Origin: CADCVT01 sp035940955
GTDB lineage: Bacteria; Actinomycetota; Thermoleophilia; Solirubrobacterales; Solirubrobacteraceae
Direction: 5' to 3'
DNA: 64,000 nt
NCBI GenBank assembly: GCA_035940955.1
Contig: DASZEJ010000158.1
Coordinates: 24,922-88,921 of the forward strand
Shown here: piece by piece, positions 57,949 to 64,000 of the stretch
How the letters are laid out: every line of letters begins with the position of its first letter
How positions within the stretch are numbered: position 1 is the stretch's first letter
Position numbers and translations under genes: made by a program
The notes under the pieces: generated by a model
Database searches by the model: none
Seen by the model: only the letters and a program-made list of their open reading frames with translations
Told to the model about the DNA's origin: nothing

Positions 57949-58797
57949 ATGACCCCGCGCATGGTCCCCGCCGAGCGCAAGCACCTCGACGCCCGCCGCC
58001 TCGGCGCGATCTTCGTCGACCTCCTCCTCCTGGCCCCGATCGAGCTGCTCGCGTTCCGCTACGAGCGCGGCGTGCAGGCGCTCGCGACCGCGCTGGCGCT
58101 CGTCTACTTCTACCTCTCCGACACGACGAGCGGCCAGACCGCGGGCAAGGCGCTCTTCAAGCTGCGGACGGTCACGCTCGACGGCGAGATCGTCAGCGGC
58201 CGCGCGGCCGCGTCGCGGACGGTGCTGCGGATCGTCGACCAGACGATCGTCGGCCCGATCGTCATGGTCTGCACCGGCCAGCGCCGCCAGCGGCTGGGCG
58301 ACCTCGCCGCGCGGACGGCGGTCGTCGACGCGCGCGACGTCGCGGTCAGTCGGCCGCTCGAGGCGTCGATGCTGCTCTACCCCGCCGCGTGGCTCGTGCC
58401 GGCGCTGATCGTCTTCACGCTCACCGCGATGGGGCGGTTCCCCGGCTCCTACCGCGTGGTCGCCGACGCCGTCTGCGAGCAGGCGGACGCGCTCGTGCCG
58501 GCGGCGCGCGTGCCGAGCGACCTGGCCGTGCTGGCCCGCGCCGAGGCCGACGACCTCGCCTCGATCCAGGCGCCGCCGCACTGGCGCGACCGCCACGCGG
58601 TGCTCGTCGCCGAGTACCGGGCGTTCTCGCAGAGGCTGGAGCGCGTGCTGTGGCGCACCTCGCGCAGCAGGGACCCGCAGGCGCGGTGGCGGGTGGAGTG
58701 GCCGCGGCTGCAGCGCCGGATGGCGGTGACCAGCGCCCGCCTGGCGCAGCTCGGCTACGAGGACTGCGCCGGCAACGGCGGCTCGGCGGCCTACTAG
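57949..58797 (+). CDS. RDD family membrane protein with helical C-terminal domain
   Basis: A 282-aa protein. RDD core: DARRLGAIFVDLLLLAPIELLAF, SDTTSGQTAGKALFKLRTV and RQRLGDLAARTAVVDARD. A further transmembrane helix (about 143-162) and a soluble helical domain (ADALVPAARVPSDLAVLARAEADDL and on) follow, which is longer than a plain RDD protein. ATG 57949 or 57961. It ends with a CTAG shared with the convergent nuclease gene. Confidence 0.85.
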   Translation: MTPRMVPAERKHLDARRLGAIFVDLLLLAPIELLAFRYERGVQALATALALVYFYLSDTTSGQTAGKALFKLRTVTLDGEIVSGRAAASRTVLRIVDQTIVGPIVMVCTGQRRQRLGDLAARTAVVDARDVAVSRPLEASMLLYPAAWLVPALIVFTLTAMGRFPGSYRVVADAVCEQADALVPAARVPSDLAVLARAEADDLASIQAPPHWRDRHAVLVAEYRAFSQRLERVLWRTSRSRDPQARWRVEWPRLQRRMAVTSARLAQLGYEDCAGNGGSAAY

Positions 58798-59291
58798 CTC
58801 GAGCCCTCGCCGCCGAGGAAGTCCTCGGGGGTCACGCGGTCGAGGAAGTCCTTGAACTTCTCGACGACCTCCTCGGTGTCCTCGACGTCGTGCTCGAACT
58901 CGATCGCCGACTCGGCGATGACGTCCTCGGCCGCGAAGATCGGCGCGCCGGAGCGCACGGCGAGCGCGAGCGCGTCCGAAGGGCGGGAGTCGATCTCCAT
59001 CTCCTTGCCGTCGATCTGCAGGGTGATCGTCGCGAAGAACGTGTTCTCGCGCAGCTCGGTGACCGAGACCTGCGTGCACTTGGCGTCGAGCTCGCCCAGC
59101 ATGTCGCACATGAGGTCGTGCGTCATCGGGCGCGGCGTGCTCGCTCCCTGGAGCTTCATCAGGATGGCCGCCGCCTCGGGATGGCCGATCCAGATGGGGA
59201 GGAACTTGTTCGAGTCGACGGTCTTGAGGAGCACGATCGGCTGCTTTCCGACCATGTCGAACGAGACGCCGTAGATGACCATCTCCTGCAC
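58794..59291 (-). CDS. Bifunctional nuclease family protein (DUF151)
   Basis: A 165-aa protein. The DUF151/BFN fold is recognised by VLLKTVDSNKFLPIWIGHPEAAAI, RPMTHDLMCDML and IDSRPSDALALAVRSGAPIFAAEDVI. A plant member has RNase and DNase activity; the bacterial role is unclear. An acidic tail follows. The GTG start (59291) is 7 nt after TATCCT, leaderless; the ATG 9 nt further on is less likely. Confidence 0.9.
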   Translation of the reverse strand: MQEMVIYGVSFDMVGKQPIVLLKTVDSNKFLPIWIGHPEAAAILMKLQGASTPRPMTHDLMCDMLGELDAKCTQVSVTELRENTFFATITLQIDGKEMEIDSRPSDALALAVRSGAPIFAAEDVIAESAIEFEHDVEDTEEVVEKFKDFLDRVTPEDFLGGEGSS

Positions 59292-59298
59292 GGGACGG

Positions 59299-59304
59299 AG
59301 GATA
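59299..59304 (-). promoter_or_regulatory. -10 element of the bifunctional nuclease gene, leaderless type
   Basis: TATCCT on the minus strand, 7 nt before GTG 59291. Confidence 0.5.
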
Positions 59305-59309
59305 CCCGG

Positions 59310-59666
59310 CTAGCGGGCCAGCTCCCTGACCACGAAGGCGCTCACGTCGGCCAGCTCCTGCTCGCTCAGACGGTCCGAGAACGCGGGCATCCCGCCGCCT
59401 CCGTTGCGCACCTGCTCGACGACCACGTCGGGGTCGGTGTAGGCCGCCTCGCCCGCCAGACGCGGGCCCGTGCCGCCGCCTCCGTCGCCCCCGTGGCAGG
59501 CCGCGCAGCTGCGGCCGAAGACCTGGCGGCCCTGCGCTGTCCGGCCGGCGTCGACCACCTGCTGGGGCGGCTTGCCGCCCGCGCCCTCGCCGCCGTCGCC
59601 CCCGCAGGCCGCGAGCGCGAGCGCGGCGAGCGCCGCGGCGGCGAGCAGCAGGGGCGGGCGGGCCAT
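59310..59666 (-). CDS. Cytochrome c lipoprotein
   Basis: A 118-aa c-type cytochrome. A lipoprotein signal peptide ends in LALAAC (lipid-anchored Cys about 21), then a Gly-rich spacer, and a class I haem c fold with RSCAACHGGDGGGG and the Met ligand in GGGMPAFSDRLSEQEL. It is exposed outside the membrane and could accept electrons from the bc complex encoded at 35780-38021. ATG 59666; TAGACA lies 6 nt upstream. Confidence 0.93.
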   Translation of the reverse strand: MARPPLLLAAAALAALALAACGGDGGEGAGGKPPQQVVDAGRTAQGRQVFGRSCAACHGGDGGGGTGPRLAGEAAYTDPDVVVEQVRNGGGGMPAFSDRLSEQELADVSAFVVRELAR

Positions 59667-59716
59667 CCCCGGTGTCTATCACGACGGCACGTCGGCGAAA
59701 GCGACAGGCTGTAGCC

Positions 59717-61888
59717 GTGGCCCCCCGCCGGTTCCTTCGCAGGCTCCTGCGCCGCCGTGCGCCCGGCGACCCGCGCTCGGTGGCCGCCCGCGTGGAGCTC
59801 GCCGGGGCGGGCCGGCTGCGGCTGGAGGGGCGGCTCGGGGCGCCGTCCGTGGCGGGCGCGCGCCAGGCCGTCCTGAGGGAGCGCGAGTCCGGGCGGACGG
59901 TGCCGGCGGCGTTCGTGCGCGCCGGCAGCGACCCAGAGTTCGAGGCGGCGTTCGACGTGACCGAGCTGCCGGCCGAGGACGCGACGTGGGACGTCGTCGT
60001 GGTGTCCGCCGACGGGTCGGAGGAGCGGCTCGTCGCGCCGCCGGGCGACGAGCTGCCCGACGCGTCGCGGGTGCGCGCCGCGGGCGCCGTCTACCGGTTC
60101 CGGGCCTACGCGACCGCGCGGGGCAACCTGTCGCTGAGCGTGCGCGCCGCGCCGCCGCCGCCGCACGCCGAGGTCGCGCGGGTGACGGTCGGCGACGCGG
60201 CGCTCGCCTTCGAGGGCAGCGCGCCCGCCGCCGCTGCGGGCGGGCACCTGGTCGCGGTCTCGCGCCTCACCGAGCGCGAGGTCGTGGCGCCGGCCCGCTT
60301 CGACGCCGGGCGCTTCGCGGCGACGCTCGAGCTGCGGCCGCTCGTGGGGGACGCGGCCGAGACCGAGGTCTGGGACCTGCACCTCGACGCTGGCGCGGAC
60401 CGGCTGCGGCTCGGCGCCCACGAGGACGGGATCGCCAACAAGGGCGACGTGTTCGTCTACCCGCGGCGCGAGGTCGAGCGCGACGGCGTGGCGCGGGCGC
60501 TGCGCCCGTACTTCACGTCGGCGAACAACCTGTCGATCCGGTCGCGGCCGGTGTCCGAGCCGGAGGAGGAGGACTCCGAGGAGGGTGAGGACGGGACGGC
60601 CGACGAGCCGGAGGAGGCGCGAGACGGTGGGGACGAGCACGCACGCGAGACGCTCGTGCACCGCCTCGTCGCGTGGCGCCTGCGCCGCCTGACGGCGCGC
60701 GGGCGGCCCGGGCGCGGCGAGCCGCGCGGCCAGTCGGTCCACATCGTGCTCGGGCACGCGTTCGGGCTGGGCGGGACGATCCGGACGGCGCTCAACCTGG
60801 CCGGGGAGCTGGCGCGCGACCGCGAGGTCGAGGTCATCAGCGTCGTGCGGCGGCGCGACGTGCCGCTGCTGCCGTTCCCCGAGGGCGTTCGCGTCAGCGT
60901 GCTCGACGACCAGCGCGAGGGCCGCGGGGGCGGCGGCCGGCTCGGCGCCGCGCTGCGCGGCCGGCCCGGCGTGCTGGTCCACCGCGACGACCACTTCTCG
61001 GCGTCGGCCACGCTGTGGACCGACGTGCTGCTCGCCCGCCGGCTGCGGTCGCTGCGCTCGGGCGTCGTGATCACGACGCGGCCGGGGTTCAGCATCGCGG
61101 CGGCGCGGCTGGTCCGCCGCGGGGTCGCCGCGGTGGCGCAGGAGCACATGCACTTCCTCGGCTACGGCGAGGAGGTCGCCGCGCTGAAGCGCGAGGCGTA
61201 CCCGTCGCTCGACGCGATCGCCGTCCTCACCGACGAGGACCTGCGCCAGTACGCGGAGGCGCTCGGCGGCGGCGCGCGGCCCCGGATCGTCCGCATCCGC
61301 AACGCGGTGCCGCCGCTGCCCGGCGGCACGTCGTCGCACGACACGCCGACGGTGATCGCGGCGGGCCGGCTCGTCCCCCAGAAGGGGTTCGACATGCTCG
61401 TGCCGGCCTTCGCGCCGGTCGCCCAGGCCCACCCCGACTGGCGGCTGCGGATCTACGGCAGCGCGCGCCCGTTCCGCTTCCACGCGCTGCGGCGGCTGAT
61501 CTTCGAGCACGAGCTGTACAACGAGGTGCTCCTGATGGGGCGGACCGAGCGGCTCGGCGAGGAGATGGCGCGCGCGTCGCTGTTCGTGCTCAGCTCGCGG
61601 TTCGAGGGCCTGCCGATGGTCATCATCGAGGCGATGAGCAAGGGGCTGCCGGTGGTGGCGTTCGACTGCCCGACGGGGCCGCGGGAGATGATCGACGACG
61701 GCGTCGACGGGATCCTCGTGCCGGAGGGCGACGTGGCGGCGCTCGGCGAGGCGATGCGGTCGCTCGTGGCGGACCGGGACCGCCGGCGGCGGTACGGCGC
61801 CGCCGCGCTCGAGAAGGCGCGCAGCTACGACGTCGGGGTGATCGGGCAGCAGTGGCGCGCGCTGCTGGCGGAGGTGGCGCGGCCATGA
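59717..61888 (+). CDS. Glycosyltransferase (GT4) with long N-terminal domain
   Basis: A 723-aa protein. Residues about 1-290 are beta-rich with repeated patterns (RVELAGAGRLRLEGRLG, RVTVGDAALAFEGSAPA) resembling the accessory domains of teichoic-acid-type transferases. After an acidic linker (SEPEEEDSEEGEDG) the GT-B catalytic part runs from about 345: VLGHAFGLGGTIRTALNLAGEL, AAGRLVPQKGFDMLVPAF and the nucleotide-sugar motif RFEGLPMVIIEAMSKGLPVVAF. It probably builds a cell-wall glycan. GTG 59717 is chosen; GTG 59672 is possible. It overlaps the methyltransferase gene. Confidence 0.85.
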   Translation: MAPRRFLRRLLRRRAPGDPRSVAARVELAGAGRLRLEGRLGAPSVAGARQAVLRERESGRTVPAAFVRAGSDPEFEAAFDVTELPAEDATWDVVVVSADGSEERLVAPPGDELPDASRVRAAGAVYRFRAYATARGNLSLSVRAAPPPPHAEVARVTVGDAALAFEGSAPAAAAGGHLVAVSRLTEREVVAPARFDAGRFAATLELRPLVGDAAETEVWDLHLDAGADRLRLGAHEDGIANKGDVFVYPRREVERDGVARALRPYFTSANNLSIRSRPVSEPEEEDSEEGEDGTADEPEEARDGGDEHARETLVHRLVAWRLRRLTARGRPGRGEPRGQSVHIVLGHAFGLGGTIRTALNLAGELARDREVEVISVVRRRDVPLLPFPEGVRVSVLDDQREGRGGGGRLGAALRGRPGVLVHRDDHFSASATLWTDVLLARRLRSLRSGVVITTRPGFSIAAARLVRRGVAAVAQEHMHFLGYGEEVAALKREAYPSLDAIAVLTDEDLRQYAEALGGGARPRIVRIRNAVPPLPGGTSSHDTPTVIAAGRLVPQKGFDMLVPAFAPVAQAHPDWRLRIYGSARPFRFHALRRLIFEHELYNEVLLMGRTERLGEEMARASLFVLSSRFEGLPMVIIEAMSKGLPVVAFDCPTGPREMIDDGVDGILVPEGDVAALGEAMRSLVADRDRRRRYGAAALEKARSYDVGVIGQQWRALLAEVARP

Positions 61889-62715
61889 GGAAGCAGGTCA
61901 ACGACGCGCTGCGGCGGCTGACGGGCTACCAGCTGACGAAGGCGCGCCCCGCGCCGGAGCCCGGCGGCGGAGCGAAGCGCCGCGCGGCCGTGCCTGCGCG
62001 GCGCGAACGCGCGTCCGCGGCCGACCGCGCCCCCGCCGAGGACCTCCCCCGCGACTTCGACGACGCGGCCAAGGACATCATCCGCGCGGTCCGCCCGTAC
62101 ACGATGACCAGCGCCGACAAGCTCTTCGCGCTGATCGAGGCCACGCGGTACCTCGCGCGCCACCGCATCGAGGGCGACGTGGTGGAGTGCGGCGTGTGGC
62201 GCGGCGGGTCGATGCAGGCGGTCGCGCGGACGCTCATCGCCGCCGGCGACACCGGGCGCGACCTCCACCTCTTCGACACCTTCGAGGGGATGCCGCCGGC
62301 CGGCGAGCGCGACGTGCGCCACGACGGCCGGCCCGCGGCCAAGCTGCTCGCCACGCTGCCGCGCGACAGCAAGACCTGGGCGGTGGCGTCGCTCGAGGAC
62401 GTGCAGCAGGGGTTCGCGCAGGTGCCGTACCCGCGCGAGCGCGTGCACTTCGTGAAGGGGCTCGTCGAGGAGACGGTGCCAGCGCGCGCGCCCGACCGCA
62501 TCGCGCTGCTGCGGCTCGACACCGACTGGTACGAGTCGACCCGCCACGAGCTGCGGCACCTCTACCCGCGCCTGGTCAGCGGCGGCGTGCTGATCCTCGA
62601 CGACTACGGCTGGTGGAAGGGCGCCCGCGAGGCGGTCGACGAGTGGCTCGAGGAGACCGGCGAGCGGCTGCTGCTCGTGCGGGCGGGCAGCGGGCGGATC
62701 GCGGTCAAGCCGTGA
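61885..62715 (+). CDS. TylF/MycF-family O-methyltransferase
   Basis: A 276-aa SAM-dependent enzyme of the macrocin O-methyltransferase type. Motifs: YTMTSADKLFALIEATRYLA, EGDVVECGVWRGGSMQAVA for SAM, HLFDTFEGMPP, LLRLDTDWYESTRHELRHLYPRL (metal-site Asp) and LILDDYGWWKGAREAVD. Outside antibiotic clusters such enzymes methylate sugars of surface glycans, which fits its ATGA overlap with the glycosyltransferase. Confidence 0.9.
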   Translation: MRKQVNDALRRLTGYQLTKARPAPEPGGGAKRRAAVPARRERASAADRAPAEDLPRDFDDAAKDIIRAVRPYTMTSADKLFALIEATRYLARHRIEGDVVECGVWRGGSMQAVARTLIAAGDTGRDLHLFDTFEGMPPAGERDVRHDGRPAAKLLATLPRDSKTWAVASLEDVQQGFAQVPYPRERVHFVKGLVEETVPARAPDRIALLRLDTDWYESTRHELRHLYPRLVSGGVLILDDYGWWKGAREAVDEWLEETGERLLLVRAGSGRIAVKP

Positions 62716-62763
62716 CCGCGGCGGGGCCCGCTTCGCAGCGGGCCCCGCGCCGTCCCTCGGCGG

Positions 62764-63486
62764 CTACCGGCGACGCTCGGCTGCGGCGCGGCGGGCGGCC
62801 CTCGCGCGACGGGCGAGGGCCGCCCGCGCGCGTGCCTTACGCACGGCGGCGCTCGGCTGCAGCAGGGACTCCGCCTCGCTCAGCGGCACGATCGAGCTGG
62901 TCGTCGTCAACATCACGGTGACGGTGCCGGCATCGTGCAGCTCGCTGCGCAGCGGGATCCAGGTCTCGCGGTCGACGAAGACGTGCACGACGCCCTCCTG
63001 GCCGGCGTTCCTTGCCTCCGTCGCACCGGCCGGGCCCTTCGAGGCCGGGTTGTTGACGAGCTCGTACGCGGGCCGGCCGTCGACGGTCGTCTCGCCGGCG
63101 ATCCGCGTCGCGCCCATGCGGATCTGCGCGCGGTACGTCAGCTCCCACTGCTCGAACCGGTCCTCGTGGGTCCCGCGCTCGACGTCGAAGGATTCGACGC
63201 GCCCGCTGTCACGGCTCCACTGCAGCCCGCGGCGCCCGTCGTCGGTCCATTCCCTGATGAGGGTCCCTTCGGCGTCGTAGGTGCGCGTCGCGAAGCGGCC
63301 GTCGCTGCCGGTGATCTGCTCGATGCGGATGCCGTTGCGGACGCCGTTGTGGTGTGACATGACGCGCACCTCGGCGGTGTCGTCGGGAAGCGTCGCGGCC
63401 ACGGCAGGCACGGCCGCCGTCGTGATCAGCACGGCCGCCGAGAGCGCGCCGCGCGTGACACGTCTGAGCTGCTGAGAGGTCGGCAA
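62764..63486 (-). CDS. Secreted LolA/RseB-like protein
   Basis: A 240-aa protein if it starts at TTG 63486, where AAGGAG lies 6 nt upstream and a signal peptide follows (LRRVTRGALSAAVLITTAAVPAVAA). The mature part has repeated beta patterns typical of the LolA/MucB fold: RIEQITGSDGRFATRTYDAEG, DGRPAYELVNNPA, VHVFVDRETWIPLRSELHD. Such proteins often act near anti-sigma factors or bind lipids. The frame stays open upstream to the window edge, so a larger fused protein is possible. The end is Arg/Ala-rich. Confidence 0.6.
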   Translation of the reverse strand: MPTSQQLRRVTRGALSAAVLITTAAVPAVAATLPDDTAEVRVMSHHNGVRNGIRIEQITGSDGRFATRTYDAEGTLIREWTDDGRRGLQWSRDSGRVESFDVERGTHEDRFEQWELTYRAQIRMGATRIAGETTVDGRPAYELVNNPASKGPAGATEARNAGQEGVVHVFVDRETWIPLRSELHDAGTVTVMLTTTSSIVPLSEAESLLQPSAAVRKARARAALARRARAARRAAAERRR

Positions 63487-64000
63487 GGAGGACTCCTTGG
63501 TCGTTGGGTGGTTGGACGGGGAGAGGACCAGCCGGCGCGACAGCCGCCTGGCGGCGCCGTGGGCCAGAGCGGCGAGGGCGGCGGGTTCGACCGGCTGCTC
63601 GCCGGCGCGCGGCGCGCGCCCGATGACGACCGTCGTCGCGCCGCTGCGATGCGGCAGGGCGAAGCCGGACTCGGTGCGGCGCGCGCCCCTCGGCGCGAGG
63701 ACGGCGATGACGCGGCCGACCGCGTCCCGCTGGGCGGGGGCCTTCACCACGTCGAGCTGCAGCCCGCGGCGGTCCAGCTCGGACCGCAGCGCGCGAACGG
63801 CGGCCGAGCCGTCGCCGGAGACGACGAGCGTCCTGCCGTCCGGGAACGTCAGCTCGCTGGCCCGGGCCACGCCGCGCTCATCGCCCCCCGCTCCGGCAAG
63901 CACGCCCATGGACGCGGCGACGACGGCCGCGGCGGCGGTGACCGGCGCGCCGATGCGGCGCGCTGCCCGGCGGCGCGCGGCGCGGTGGACGCGGGCGCGC
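63487..64000 (-). CDS. Partial membrane protein, 5' end beyond window, in frame with the next gene
   Basis: Open on the minus strand from the window edge. It begins with a basic stretch (RVHRAARRRAARRIG), one transmembrane helix (PVTAAAAVVAASMGVLAGAG), then about 120 soluble residues (SELTFPDGRTLVVSGDGSAAVRALRSELDRRGL and on). It reaches the LolA-like gene without a stop codon. The layout of cytosolic part, single helix and outer domain followed by a LolA-like protein recalls anti-sigma factor operons, but no sigma factor is in view. Confidence 0.4.

Noticed and set aside
1..64000. CRISPR array, rRNA operon, IS transposase, secondary-metabolite synthase
   Set aside because: Looked for and not seen; the only regular repeats are the short arrays listed, and no transposase motif was found.

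Overview
The window is about 73% GC and reads as the chromosome of an actinobacterium. I would place it in the class Thermoleophilia (Solirubrobacterales-like, for example Conexibacter or Solirubrobacter relatives). This is inferred from gene content and style: a menaquinol:cytochrome c complex with split cytochrome b and a b/c fusion, an SCP2 protein, a BldC-like regulator, very tight NTGA gene overlaps, and many promoters whose -10 lies only 7-9 nt before the start codon. No rRNA is present to settle the taxonomy.

Layout, left half. 1-5320: end of a two-component system, HtrA-type lipoprotein protease, IMPase-family phosphatase, a 23-codon leader ORF and trehalose-6-phosphate synthase. 5346-11520: a membrane protein with a Gly/Ala tail, then the replication/ribosome block rpsF-ssb-rpsR-rplI-dnaB-purA, interrupted by two large non-coding gaps full of hairpins. 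11496-12609: a two-gene cassette (winged-helix regulator plus membrane protein) bounded by a perfect 27-bp direct repeat of the purA 3' end. 12604-18287: RDD protein, a triplicated gene junction with two 19-aa micro-ORFs, a membrane protein, and nucleotide-sugar genes (Gfo/Idh oxidoreductase, wecC, wecB) with a class IV aminotransferase. 18313-24232: pcm, a CHASE2 adenylate/guanylate cyclase coupled to a cNMP-binding HD-GYP protein, an FAD oxidoreductase and a DapA-family protein.

24255-31439 is a 7.1-kb integrative element in the 3' half of tRNA-Lys(CTT), with 46-bp att repeats, tyrosine integrase, excisionase-like protein, Replic_Relax protein, a large nested inverted repeat, small regulators, uncharacterised cargo and a Toprim gene broken by two frameshifts.

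Right half. 31504-34096: TPR-like protein, TatC/TatA, zinc-ribbon protein. 34162-38021: one operon for the Rieske/cytochrome bc complex plus menaquinone methyltransferase and a polyprenyl diphosphate synthase, so the quinone and the enzyme that oxidises it are made together. 38067-41678: hemB, a double AsnC-type (AhbA/AhbB-like) protein and hemL. 41872-46301: membrane protein, two secreted copper proteins, TetR regulator, SCP2 protein. 46298-49598: ABC exporter and AI-2E family permease. 49629-55607: YmdB-like phosphoesterase and a cell-surface glycan/lipid operon (two membrane glycosyltransferases, GtrA, phosphodiesterase, DUF4126). 55647-64000: PLP aminotransferase, D-Ala-D-Ala ligase-like protein, RDD protein, bifunctional nuclease, cytochrome c, glycosyltransferase, TylF-like methyltransferase, a LolA-like secreted protein and a partial membrane protein.

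The most interesting points are the purA 3'-end cassette, the triplicated gene junction, the nested inverted repeat of the integrative element, the repeated leaderless-promoter pattern (including two divergent promoters sharing -10 bases), and the cAMP/c-di-GMP gene pair.
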